Below, in pieces: positions 28,202 to 36,702 of a DNA stretch of 64,000 nt. Origin of the DNA: Propionispira raffinosivorans DSM 20765 (GTDB lineage Bacteria; Bacillota; Negativicutes; Selenomonadales; Selenomonadaceae); NCBI RefSeq assembly GCF_000381065.1, contig NZ_KB905845.1, positions 1 to 64,000 of the forward strand, in the 5' to 3' direction. The notes below the pieces were generated by a model. It saw nothing but the letters and a program-made list of their open reading frames with translations, had not been told where the DNA came from and made no database searches. The translations under genes and the position numbers were made by a program. Position 1 is the first letter of the stretch; the number at the start of each line of letters is the position of its first letter.

Positions 28202-28262
28202 CGTGCATCTCTCCTCATAATTAATTTTGTTTTCATAATGAAACTATTGGCTATCTATACCA

Positions 28263-28291
28263 ATTATATAGTAACAATACAATTTACTCAA
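28263..28291 (-). promoter_or_regulatory. Internal sigma-A promoter upstream of cheY
   Basis: -35 TTGAGT, 17-bp spacer, -10 TATAAT in the 106-nt fliY-cheY gap, about 60 nt before the cheY start. The gap is unusually long for this tightly packed operon. Confidence 0.65.
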
Positions 28292-28307
28292 CACAATTCA
28301 CACTGGC

Positions 28308-29489
28308 TCACTGTAGATTTTGTGCTCTTTCCATTGGGCTTACGATATCAGTAATGCGAACACCAAAGTTTTCATCAATAACGACCACTTCACCTTTGGC
28401 TAATAACTTACCATTGACCAAAATATCAACCGGTTCACCAGCTAATTTATCAAGTTCAATGATAGAACCATTTGCCAGCTCTAAAATATCACGAATTCGT
28501 TTTTTAGTTCGGCCTAATTCAACCGTAACTTGAAGTGGTACATCTAAAATAAGTCCAATATTAGCATCATTAACCGTTACCGGCTCTGTGGAAAGTGGTG
28601 AAAATTGTGCTGGTTGAACCGGTATATTTGATGCCACACGTGCCTGCTGCTGCATAGGCGCAGTTGCATAAGTTTGCTGCTGCGCTGGCTGCTGTTGAGG
28701 TGGTGCTGCGTAAGTTTCCTGCACCGGAAGCTGCACTTGCTGCTGCATGACTGGTGGCGCAGTCACTGCTGGCTCAGGTGCAGCTTCTGGCATTGATCCG
28801 GACATCAAATTACTTACCATATCCTTGGATATATCAATTGGTAAAATCTGCATGATTTCACTGTCAATCAAGCCCTCTACTTCCATGCGGAAAGAAACTC
28901 TGACGACTTTTTCTTCACTACCAACAAGGTCAGTTACTTTATCTTCTTTAGCAAGATCGATTAAATTGACTTTCGGTGGTGAAATATCAATTTTTTTGTT
29001 AAACATCGTTGATAAGGAAGTCGAAACAGCCCCCATCATTTGGTTCATTGCTTCACCAACTGCACTCATATGCAGTTCATTTAATTCCTCAGGGGGTGCT
29101 GTTCCCTCTCCCCCCATCATCAAATCAGCAATAATTAAAGCATCCTGAGCCTGAATTGCCAGAATATTATTACCTTCAATTCCATGTGTATAGCCAACTT
29201 CCACAATTAAATATGGCATTGGATAATGATCCTTAATCGAAGCTAACGTATCAATTGAAACTTGCGGTGTCGTAATGGAAACACGATGACCTAATAAAAC
29301 GGACAAAGTTGTTGCCGCACTTCCCATTGATATGTTTCCTATTTCCCCTAAGGCATCTCGCTCTATATCAGAGAGCCGTTCTGCTACATCCGAATTGGAA
29401 CTCGTATCTGCAGACGCTGAATCGTTGTTATCAATTCCACCTTTAAGTAATGCATCTATCTCTTCTTGAGAAATAAAATCATCATTCAT
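28308..29489 (-). CDS. fliY: Flagellar motor switch phosphatase FliY
   Basis: C-ring component that also dephosphorylates CheY-P. 393 aa from the second ATG (MNDDFISQEE), served by GAGGG 5 nt upstream; the first ATG abuts its ribosome site. An N-terminal EIDALL CheY-binding-like segment leads. The CheC-like domain has two E..N motifs (LGEIGNISMGSAATTLS and VGEAMNQMMGAVSTSLS). A Pro/Gln-rich linker (about 245-305) and the C-terminal FliN/SpoA domain (LQVTVELGRTKKRIRDILEL) complete it. It overlaps the fliM end. Confidence 0.95.
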   Translation of the reverse strand: MNDDFISQEEIDALLKGGIDNNDSASADTSSNSDVAERLSDIERDALGEIGNISMGSAATTLSVLLGHRVSITTPQVSIDTLASIKDHYPMPYLIVEVGYTHGIEGNNILAIQAQDALIIADLMMGGEGTAPPEELNELHMSAVGEAMNQMMGAVSTSLSTMFNKKIDISPPKVNLIDLAKEDKVTDLVGSEEKVVRVSFRMEVEGLIDSEIMQILPIDISKDMVSNLMSGSMPEAAPEPAVTAPPVMQQQVQLPVQETYAAPPQQQPAQQQTYATAPMQQQARVASNIPVQPAQFSPLSTEPVTVNDANIGLILDVPLQVTVELGRTKKRIRDILELANGSIIELDKLAGEPVDILVNGKLLAKGEVVVIDENFGVRITDIVSPMERAQNLQ

Positions 29490-30489
29490 CGTCGCCCTCA
29501 TCTCCTTCCGTCATCACTCTGGTAATCTGTACTGCCGCCTTTTTCCCTGAGGTTCCAGGCCTACAAAAAAACTTTGGTCTTTTACCAACAAAAAGCTTCA
29601 ACTCATCACTTACTTTTGTATCCAATTGCAAAACATCACCAAAACCCAAAGTCAAAAATTCTTGAATCGTAATATTAATAGAACCAAGTTCAATACTCAC
29701 GGGAACAACTGTCTTTCGAATCTTTGCCTGCAAAAGTTCAATTTGTTCAGGATGATCTTGTTTTGCAACGGAAGAAGCCACCCAAAATGTCGTAGTAAGT
29801 TTCGACATAATTGGTTCTAGAACCAAATATGGAATACAGACATTTATAAGACCTTCAACTTTACCAATTTTAACCTGTAAAGTAACAATGACAACCATAT
29901 CGCTTGGCGGAACAATTTGTGTGAATTGAGGGTTTGTCTCGATAGTTTCCAATTGCGGTTTTAATTTGATAACATTCGCCCAAGCATCACGGAAATTTTC
30001 AATCGCTTTATTTAGAATTTTACGTATCACCGCTTCTTCAATTTCCGTCAACGCTCTAATCTTCATAATCGTTTCGCCAGTGCCACCGAATAGGCGATCA
30101 ATAATGGCAAATGCAATACTTGGATTGATTTCCATTATGACATTCCCCTTCAATGGTGGAACCGTTAAAACGCCAATAACACTCGGATTCGATAAAGAAC
30201 GGACAAATTCTTCATATGTCAGTTGTTCTACCGAAGCCACGTCAACATTGATCATTGCTCGTAAATACGTTGATAAATAAGTATTCAAAAGGCGGGCAAA
30301 GTTTTCATGCAGCATATATAATGTACGGATCTGATCCTTCGAAAACTTATCAGGGCGTTTAAAATCATACATCTTAACTTTTTTTTGTAATTCTTCATCT
30401 TTCATTTCTTGTGCTGAAACAACACCTGTAGACAATGCTGATAATAGTTGGTCTATTTCAGATTGTGATAATACATCAGCCCCTGACAA
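29482..30489 (-). CDS. fliM: Flagellar motor switch protein FliM
   Basis: C-ring protein that receives CheY-P and sets rotation direction. I chose a TTG start (SGADVLSQSEIDQLL follows), as AAAGGAGG lies 7 nt upstream and the earlier ATGs encode that very site; this gives 335 aa. The N-terminal EIDQLL CheY-binding segment, a CheC-like middle domain (about 45-225) and a C-terminal SpoA domain (IELGSINITIQEFLTLGFGD) are visible. It overlaps fliY by 8 nt. Confidence 0.95.
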   Translation of the reverse strand: MSGADVLSQSEIDQLLSALSTGVVSAQEMKDEELQKKVKMYDFKRPDKFSKDQIRTLYMLHENFARLLNTYLSTYLRAMINVDVASVEQLTYEEFVRSLSNPSVIGVLTVPPLKGNVIMEINPSIAFAIIDRLFGGTGETIMKIRALTEIEEAVIRKILNKAIENFRDAWANVIKLKPQLETIETNPQFTQIVPPSDMVVIVTLQVKIGKVEGLINVCIPYLVLEPIMSKLTTTFWVASSVAKQDHPEQIELLQAKIRKTVVPVSIELGSINITIQEFLTLGFGDVLQLDTKVSDELKLFVGKRPKFFCRPGTSGKKAAVQITRVMTEGDEGDDE

Positions 30490-30549
30490 TCGTTTTCCTC
30501 CTTTCATACCCTTTATCATATTTGTTATTATATTGTATTGCTGAAACTA

Positions 30550-31029
30550 TCATTGTAAAACAAAGTTTGTTATATATACATCGTATACTGATCCATCACC
30601 AATCGTCTGGTTCACCTGATCCTTAATTAAAGACTTCAAAGAATCTTGTTTTGCTGGATCAAATTCCTCTACTTTTTGAGAGCGTAAAATCTGCAGCACT
30701 GTATCCAGTATTTTTGTTTCCACCGCTGGTATAATTTTACCGTCTTTGAGATTTTTCTCATTACCAGGGTTCATTTCCAATACAATACCAACTTTTAAAA
30801 AGCGCCCGGACTTCACTCCACCGACATTGACAATAATACCATCCTTCGCATCACCAAGCTTAACAAAAATACCTGGATCTTTTCTTTGTACTTTCCCCAC
30901 AGAATCCGTCATAACTTTTGTTGTCACAAAATAAGATATGCCTCCTGCAAAAATGAGACCAATAACAACTAAAACGATAATCAGTAGAATGGGTGATTTT
31001 TTCTTTTTTTCAACCTCTTCGTCAGCCAC
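30550..31029 (-). CDS. fliL: Flagellar basal body-associated protein FliL
   Basis: Membrane protein near the stator ring that supports torque. 159 aa from a GTG start with GGAGG about 11 nt upstream. A Lys/Glu-rich cytoplasmic N-terminus is followed by one membrane helix (about 12-34) and a periplasmic stomatin-like domain with FLKVGIVLEMNPGNE and DVYITNFVLQ at the end. It lies between flbD and fliM. Confidence 0.93.
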   Translation of the reverse strand: MADEEVEKKKKSPILLIIVLVVIGLIFAGGISYFVTTKVMTDSVGKVQRKDPGIFVKLGDAKDGIIVNVGGVKSGRFLKVGIVLEMNPGNEKNLKDGKIIPAVETKILDTVLQILRSQKVEEFDPAKQDSLKSLIKDQVNQTIGDGSVYDVYITNFVLQ

Positions 31030-31119
31030 GTCTCTCTACACCTCCATGATGTCCCTTTGCAACTTTATTTTATAAAAATGCCATTAAAAATTTTATTCAA
31101 AAGCATTGATTCTTCAATT

Positions 31120-31317
31120 TTAAAATTTATGTAGAGCCCGACGATATGTCATTACCTGTCGTACAACCTCTTCCATAGTTTCTTCAACAATAAGTTTTTT
31201 CCCATTAATTAAAGTTACCACAGTATCAGGTGTCTGTTCGATTGTTTCGATAATCTCAGCATTTAAAATAAATTCACCTTTTTTATCCTCAGAGTTAAAC
31301 TTTGTTAATTTTATCAT
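31120..31317 (-). CDS. swrD: FlbD/SwrD family small motility protein
   Basis: 65 aa starting MIKLTKFNSEDKKGEFILNA and containing DTVVTLINGKKLIVEETMEE, the family pattern. The B. subtilis homologue (SwrD, YlzI) lies at the same place between flgE and fliL and raises flagellar motor torque. An upstream hairpin after flgE may lower its expression relative to flgE. The start ATG has AAGGAGTG 7 nt upstream. Confidence 0.9.
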   Translation of the reverse strand: MIKLTKFNSEDKKGEFILNAEIIETIEQTPDTVVTLINGKKLIVEETMEEVVRQVMTYRRALHKF

Positions 31318-31337
31318 GAAATTTCACTCCTTATTTT

Positions 31338-31373
31338 TAAAATAAGAGGGGGAGAAGTTATGATTCCCCCTCT
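31338..31373 (-). terminator. Intra-operon terminator-like hairpin after flgE
   Basis: Perfect 9-bp arms (AGAGGGGGA / TCCCCCTCT) with an 11-nt loop, followed on the minus strand by TATTTTAAAA. It lies 12 nt beyond the flgE stop codon. Confidence 0.7.
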
Positions 31374-31385
31374 ATTTCAAACTAT

Positions 31386-33170
31386 TTATCGTTTCATATT
31401 TACCAGTGTTTCAATCATTTCATCGGCTACCGTAATCATTTTAGAATTGGATTGGAAGGCACGCTGCGTCACAATCATATTACTAAACTCGGTGGACAAG
31501 TCAACATTTGACATTTCCAAAGCGTATGGAGTCAAGGTACCTGCACCACCATGACCAACTGTTGTCACTTGAGATTTGCCTGAATTTTGTGACTCTGCAT
31601 AAAGACTTGACCCAGATTTGGTAAGACCAGCCGGATTATTAAATACGGCAAGGGCAATCTGCCCTTCTTTTTTTGTTTTAGAATTATCATAAGACCCAAT
31701 AAGATAACCATTGACATCAATTGATACCGACGTAAGCGATCCCGCTGCATTACCATCTTGATCGGTAACCTGCGCTTCAGTCGATCCTGAGTTTTGGGTT
31801 ACAGCTGAGAAATCCATCGCCATACTAACAGTCCCCGCCTGCGTCGTTGCGAACGAAGCCGCGCTGATACCTGTTTTATAAGAACTAGTCGTTGCATCCC
31901 AAGTCGAACCTGTACTGTATTTACCAGCAGTATCAAAAACAAGTTTATAATTCAAACCAGATACATCGTAGCCCGTATCTGTTTTTCCACTGCTTTTCAC
32001 CGTCCAGGTATTATCTGCGACCTTAGTCATCGTTACAGGAATCTTATGTTCCACCCCTTGACTGTCATAGGCACTAATCGTAGAGGAGACATCCGTTTGC
32101 GCCACGCCAGTAATCGTCAACGGATACGTAGCACCAACAGCCAAAACCGTAGCTGGTGTTGTTGTATCCGTGACACTTGCGCCATCACTTAACGTGTAGG
32201 TTCGGGAATTCACTGTTTTTATCTTAGCTGTAAAGGAATCGCCAGAAGCATACGTTATCCCCGTTGCTGGTGTAACCGTAGCACCGTTTGATAATGCGGT
32301 TGCCGAAGTGAACGTAACACCAGTACCATCTGGATACGTAGAACCAACAGCCAACCCACTTGTCGCACCTGTAACGGTTGAGCCATCTGATAATGTGTAA
32401 TTTCCTGCGGATCCACTTGCAATGGTAAGTGCAGCTGCGGTCGTTGGAAAATTATTAGTAGCTAGTGAACCTGTATCTGTTACCGTCGTTCCATTTGACA
32501 AAGTATACGAACCACTATCAACAGACTTGATTGTAGCCCCCGTATAAGAGTCGCCTTTTGCATACGTCGTTGTCAATGAATTATAGGTCACTTTTTTTCC
32601 ATCAGATAACGTAATCGTAGGATTTGCCGATGCTGCTGATAAATTTTTACCATAGTTTACATAGGTTGTGGCCGTTGCAGGCATCGACTGTCCCATTTTA
32701 ACAACAAGATCTTGTGTAGCACCCGTTGGATCAATTTTCCCCGTTGAATCAGCCATCCAGCCTTGCACTTTCAAACCAGTTCCCGTTACACCATAATTGC
32801 CATTCGTATCAAACTGAAAAGCACCATTACGGGTATACGATTGATTTGACCCATCGGATACAATAAAGAATCCGGCTTTAGATATGCACAAATCTGTATT
32901 TGCAGAAGTCGCCTGCACATTCCCATCGGTAAAGATTGTATCAATACTGGCAACACCGACCCCCAAACCGACCTGTTTAGGATTTGTACCGCCCAATGCT
33001 CCACTGCTTCCCGATGCAGAAGCCAGCATCTGATTGAATGTATCTTGATAAGTTACCCGTCCTGCCTTAAAACCTGTTGTGTTGATATTGGATATATTAT
33101 TACCAGTTACATCCATTCCCGTCGTATAAGCCTTTAGTCCAGATACACCGGAATATAAAGAACGCATCAT
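31386..33170 (-). CDS. flgE: Flagellar hook protein FlgE
   Basis: Builds the hook, about 120 copies per flagellum. At 594 aa it is long for a hook protein. The N-terminal rod motif SLYSGVSGLKAYTTGMDVTGNNISNINTTGFKAG is intact, as is the C-terminal QRAFQSNSKMITVADEMIETLVNMKR. The middle (about 180-370) carries at least three degenerate copies of a YTLSDGS.VT..AVG.TY-like unit, rich in Ser, Thr and Gly, forming the variable outer domain. An internal promoter precedes it and a terminator follows. Confidence 0.95.
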   Translation of the reverse strand: MMRSLYSGVSGLKAYTTGMDVTGNNISNINTTGFKAGRVTYQDTFNQMLASASGSSGALGGTNPKQVGLGVGVASIDTIFTDGNVQATSANTDLCISKAGFFIVSDGSNQSYTRNGAFQFDTNGNYGVTGTGLKVQGWMADSTGKIDPTGATQDLVVKMGQSMPATATTYVNYGKNLSAASANPTITLSDGKKVTYNSLTTTYAKGDSYTGATIKSVDSGSYTLSNGTTVTDTGSLATNNFPTTAAALTIASGSAGNYTLSDGSTVTGATSGLAVGSTYPDGTGVTFTSATALSNGATVTPATGITYASGDSFTAKIKTVNSRTYTLSDGASVTDTTTPATVLAVGATYPLTITGVAQTDVSSTISAYDSQGVEHKIPVTMTKVADNTWTVKSSGKTDTGYDVSGLNYKLVFDTAGKYSTGSTWDATTSSYKTGISAASFATTQAGTVSMAMDFSAVTQNSGSTEAQVTDQDGNAAGSLTSVSIDVNGYLIGSYDNSKTKKEGQIALAVFNNPAGLTKSGSSLYAESQNSGKSQVTTVGHGGAGTLTPYALEMSNVDLSTEFSNMIVTQRAFQSNSKMITVADEMIETLVNMKR

Positions 33171-33190
33171 AATGAATCCACTCTCCTCTT

Positions 33191-33219
33191 AATATGTGCA
33201 GCAAGACTGCTTCTGTCAA
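33191..33219 (-). promoter_or_regulatory. Candidate internal promoter upstream of flgE
   Basis: -35 TTGACA (exact consensus), 17-bp spacer, -10 CATATT (4 of 6), 21 nt before the flgE start. No sigma-28-type element was seen. Confidence 0.4.
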
Positions 33220-33250
33220 TCCACAGTCTTAAACTTCCCGAAGGTCCAGT

Positions 33251-33649
33251 TTAAATGATTACTGCACTATCTATATTCGTAAATATTGTATTTCTTGCAC
33301 TGTTGCCATCCATGGCGGTAATCACTGTTTTATTTTGCACACTTACAACCAATGCAATATCATTGCAATAAACGAGCGATTCTTTCGCACCTTTTTGGGC
33401 AGCCCGCTTGACTGCATCATTGATTTTTGTTAAATCCTGATCACTCAATTGTAAATCACGGCTGCGAAGTCGTTCGATTGCATGCTGTGAAAACGTCAAT
33501 TTATCCGTTTCTTTTGCTAAAAGCAACGCAAATTGATTTTTCTCAGAACTTTTAATATTTGACTCATGTACATTGGTATGTTGGTTTACAGTTGAATTGC
33601 CAATGGGCATCAGCGGCTGTGTTTGAAGATATATCATATGATCAGCCAT
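33251..33649 (-). CDS. Flagellar operon protein, TIGR02530 family
   Basis: 132 aa, soluble. The second half carries the conserved region FSQHAIERLRSRDLQLSDQDLTKINDAVKRAAQKGAKESLVY.. ending DGNSARNTIFTNIDSAVII, typical of the TIGR02530 proteins found between flgD and flgE in Clostridia, Negativicutes and some Bacilli. Function is unknown; hook assembly or export assistance is likely from its place. The N-terminal 35 residues look disordered. Confidence 0.88.
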   Translation of the reverse strand: MADHMIYLQTQPLMPIGNSTVNQHTNVHESNIKSSEKNQFALLLAKETDKLTFSQHAIERLRSRDLQLSDQDLTKINDAVKRAAQKGAKESLVYCNDIALVVSVQNKTVITAMDGNSARNTIFTNIDSAVII

Positions 33650-33701
33650 ACCCTTTATCCCCTTTTCAAAACTGCATAATCTGTATTTTTCCTCTTACCA
33701 T

Positions 33702-34175
33702 TTAACTGATTTTTGTAATATTACCAATCGCGACTTCATGTTCTGTATTATCGCCAGTAACTTTCGTTAAAATCGTTGGTACACTACCAGCAAGACTCAC
33801 ACTCTGCACGACGCCAGTTGAAGATGTTTTGCCCGCGTCATCTGTCCACGTTACGGTTTTCCCAATCATGGAACTTACTTGTCCAACTAATACAGAGGTA
33901 TCCATATTTTGCACCAGCGCCCCCACCTTTGTTATAGCCGTAACCATATTTGTCATCTGTTCCAACGATGAAAACTGTGCTAGCTGCGCAATTTGCTCTG
34001 AATTGTCTTGTGGATTGAGCGGATCTTGATTTCCCATCTGTGTTACGAGTAATTGCAAAAAAGTATCTTTATCCAATGTCCCCCCCGCAGTAGTTGATTT
34101 TGTTGATTTCGTTGCACTCGATGCAGCTACGCCATCAACAGTATTTAATGCGGTATTATCAATTGTAGTTGCCAT
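33702..34175 (-). CDS. flgD: Flagellar hook assembly (capping) protein FlgD
   Basis: Caps the growing hook and is needed for FlgE polymerisation. 157 aa, a short form. The conserved N-terminal FlgD motif LDKDTFLQLLVTQMGNQDPLNPQDNSEQIAQLAQFSSLEQM is intact, followed by a small tudor-like domain (SSMIGKTVTWTDDAGKT). A Ser/Thr-rich N-terminal tail precedes it. It lies between fliK and the TIGR02530 gene. Confidence 0.95.
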   Translation of the reverse strand: MATTIDNTALNTVDGVAASSATKSTKSTTAGGTLDKDTFLQLLVTQMGNQDPLNPQDNSEQIAQLAQFSSLEQMTNMVTAITKVGALVQNMDTSVLVGQVSSMIGKTVTWTDDAGKTSSTGVVQSVSLAGSVPTILTKVTGDNTEHEVAIGNITKIS

Positions 34176-34190
34176 AAAAAATCCCTCCTT

Positions 34191-35980
34191 TTAAATTCGA
34201 TAATCTACACTGTCTTCTGTAATATTTCCATTGGTCAGATTGATTTTGTCTGCTTCTTCTTCAAAATCAGCTAAATTAATTTTTTGATTTTTAAAATGCG
34301 TATTTTGCTGTTGGCTATTGGTCTGATTATTTTGTCCATTCGACATAAAATCACCAAGCCCTGCATAAACCTCAACATTATCCACTTTCATGCCTTTGGC
34401 CTCAAGCTCCTGTTTTAGCTGTATCATGGAATTCTCCAGTATGGTTCTGACTTGGGCATTATCGCTATGAAAGCTTGCTGTCACCGCACCACCATTTGCC
34501 ACGGATACTTTAAGTGTTAAATCACCAAGATGTTCTGGACTTAGTTTTATAACCATCTGTGTATCTTCTGTTGTCTTAATTAAACGAGCTTGATCCACGA
34601 TTTGTCCAGGAATATCGTATTTTGCCAGCTGCTGTGTCTCCGTTGTTGCTGCATTTACTGCAGGTCCAGCCGATGCTGTGGTATTTAATGAGTTTAAAAA
34701 CAATTGTTCAAATGCTGGCGATGTTTTTGTCTCTGGATTAGCTGGGACTTGCTGCTTGTCATGCGGTGCTTCATTTACCATTAAAGAAATTTTCTCAACT
34801 GGTTTTTCCAGCATACTTACTTCCATTGGCATATTCGGCTTAGATTGTCCAGCATCCGTTGCAACGACCTGCATCGGATTCACTGAATCCAGGCTTGACT
34901 TCGTCAATATAGTTGTTTTATCAGCATTACTTGCTGTTGACGGCACATCTGTCTTCTTGTCCGGTTTTCCACTGGCAGCATTACTGGTTAACTTGCTGAT
35001 TTTTTCCATGAGTGCTGTATTGATTATAGGAATCGTACTATCCTCTGTTTTTCCAGTCACCGCATTCAGCATAGCCTGGCCGGCTGCTTTTTGTGTATCT
35101 TGGGCAGTGGTTGGCAAAATTTGCTGTTGTACTATTGTTGCCATCTTGGCAGACACGACTGGATTAGATGCAAGATTCGCTGTAGCAGAAACACTTGGCA
35201 AGACTTGCTGCTGATCTATTGTTTCCATCTTTGTCGACACGACTGGATTAGACGCAAGATTCGTAGCAGAAAGGGCAGACAATGCTTGTTTTTGATCCAG
35301 TGCCGAAGTCGCACTTAGTTTGCCATTTAGCATATTGAACAGAGATTGCTGATCATTTTGTATTCCAACACCTACTGCCGTTTTAGTACCTTCTGAAGCA
35401 GCTCCAGCTTGACTTTGCTGTGCTATATCTGCTGTCAATGTGCTGCGTACATTTTTCCCATTCAGCATATTCATCAGGTCTTGATTGGGAATCTGTACTT
35501 CACCATTCTTTGGCAAAAGCTGCTCAAGGGATGATAAATTTATCCCAGATGCTGCCGTCGTACTTGTCTGTAGAAATTTAGAAAAATCCACCGTAGACAT
35601 AGCCTTTACCTTACTACGGCCCTGTTCATTCGGTTGTGCTAAATCTGCTGGATTTGACTCGGCAAGAATCTGCACATTCGGCAATGATGCTACATTAACC
35701 ATTAAAACAGCTTGTTGCGCAAGCAGATTGTCAGCACTCTGTCCTTTGGGCTGATCTTTTGTGTCATCTGTTAGCGTCTTTACATCCGTTTTATCCGTAT
35801 CTTGAGTTTGATCAGAATCTGATTTTTGTTGCTGTGCCTTACCTAGTATATCACTAAAATTTTTGCCATTTTTTTGTCATTTGTACTTGATACATTGTTT
35901 TTTGCTTTTGGACTAGTTACTGTCACAGGCGTATCATTTGCAACCGAGACAGAACTACTCAAATTCGTTGCTGCATTCAT
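34191..35980 (-). pseudogene. fliK: fliK, flagellar hook-length control gene, with a one-base frameshift
   Basis: FliK measures hook length and triggers the FlhB switch. The gene starts at 35980 (MNAATNLSSS) behind AAAGGAGGTG, but the frame runs into TAG at 35843-35845 after 45 codons. The main body continues in the -1 frame from an A7 run (T7 at 35868-35874); one extra A would restore a 596-aa protein. The body has a Gln/Ser/Thr-rich middle with a 28-residue tandem repeat (about 35118-35280) and the C-terminal FliK domain MVIKLSPEHLGDLTLKVSV. The downstream frame has an internal ATG (35702) without a ribosome site. Options are mutation, sequencing error or slippage. Confidence 0.8.
35118..35280. 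repeat. 84-bp tandem duplication in fliK
   Basis: Two adjacent copies with 84-bp (28-codon) spacing; both contain GACACGACTGGATTAGA and GCAAGATTCG. It is in frame and encodes two copies of a unit with the core LASNPVVS.KM.T. Confidence 0.85.
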
Positions 35981-36017
35981 TCGTATTCACCTCCTTTCTT
36001 CACTATACAAACTGCAC

Positions 36018-36674
36018 TTATTGAATCTGTGTAACTGGTGGCTTGCCATTATACATACTTTGCGTAAGTCTTGCACTTTTTGATGGATCAAATCCAGCTA
36101 AAATTTTAGCTGATTGCGACTCATCCATCTTTTGCAGGATTTCAATGATCATATCATCATTTAAATCATCAAGAATAGCCACCGCATCTTTAGGTTTCAT
36201 CTGTTCATATAAACGAGCTAATTTTGAAATACGTTTTTTTTCTTCAGCCTGACGAAGTTTCATTTGTTTTTCGACTTCATCCTTACTCAAAACGACCGGT
36301 TTCGATGGTTCTAATTTAGACTCCGTATTCAGTTTAGCATCCGTAACTTTACCATCTGTTTTTGCTGTTGTATCAACTTTCATATCCGTTTGTTTCTCTG
36401 TACTGCTATCCTTAGCTGTTCCAGCTGGTTTAACAAAATAATCACCAATAATCGGATATTTATAGAGTTCCATTTTTTCATTGATCGCATTGGCATCAAA
36501 AATTCTAAGGTAGATTCCTAAAAAAAATCCTCCTACAATTAAAATCAAAAGCAGTAGCGCTATGGAACTAATTTTTAAGATTTTTTTGAATTTACTTGGT
36601 TTTTTTCCTGCGTTGCCTGACGGACCAGCTGAGATTGCTGACGCTGCAGGTTTACTAACTTTTTTCACTGCCAT
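36018..36674 (-). CDS. MotE-like membrane chaperone with MgtE N-terminal-type domain
   Basis: 218 aa. A Lys/Ala/Ser-rich cytoplasmic N-terminus is followed by one membrane helix (about 34-56) and a charged linker. A C-terminal domain (about 150-218; RLYEQMKPKDAVAILDDLNDD, VKKMDESQSAKIL-like) is related to the MgtE N-terminal repeat. Proteins of this type follow fliJ in Bacillota fla/che operons (B. subtilis YlxF position) and in alphaproteobacteria (MotE) stabilise a motor component. Assignment is by domain and synteny. Confidence 0.8.
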   Translation of the reverse strand: MAVKKVSKPAASAISAGPSGNAGKKPSKFKKILKISSIALLLLILIVGGFFLGIYLRIFDANAINEKMELYKYPIIGDYFVKPAGTAKDSSTEKQTDMKVDTTAKTDGKVTDAKLNTESKLEPSKPVVLSKDEVEKQMKLRQAEEKKRISKLARLYEQMKPKDAVAILDDLNDDMIIEILQKMDESQSAKILAGFDPSKSARLTQSMYNGKPPVTQIQ

Positions 36675-36702
36675 TTCACTACCTACTTTCGGGGATTATA
36701 GC

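Noticed and set aside
34678..35214. 178-codon plus-strand ORF opposite fliK
   Set aside because: It is a shadow of the Ser/Thr/Gln-rich fliK frame, without ribosome site or homology.
35118..35280. Repeats in fliK as a CRISPR array
   Set aside because: Only two adjacent in-frame copies with no spacers; it is an intragenic duplication.
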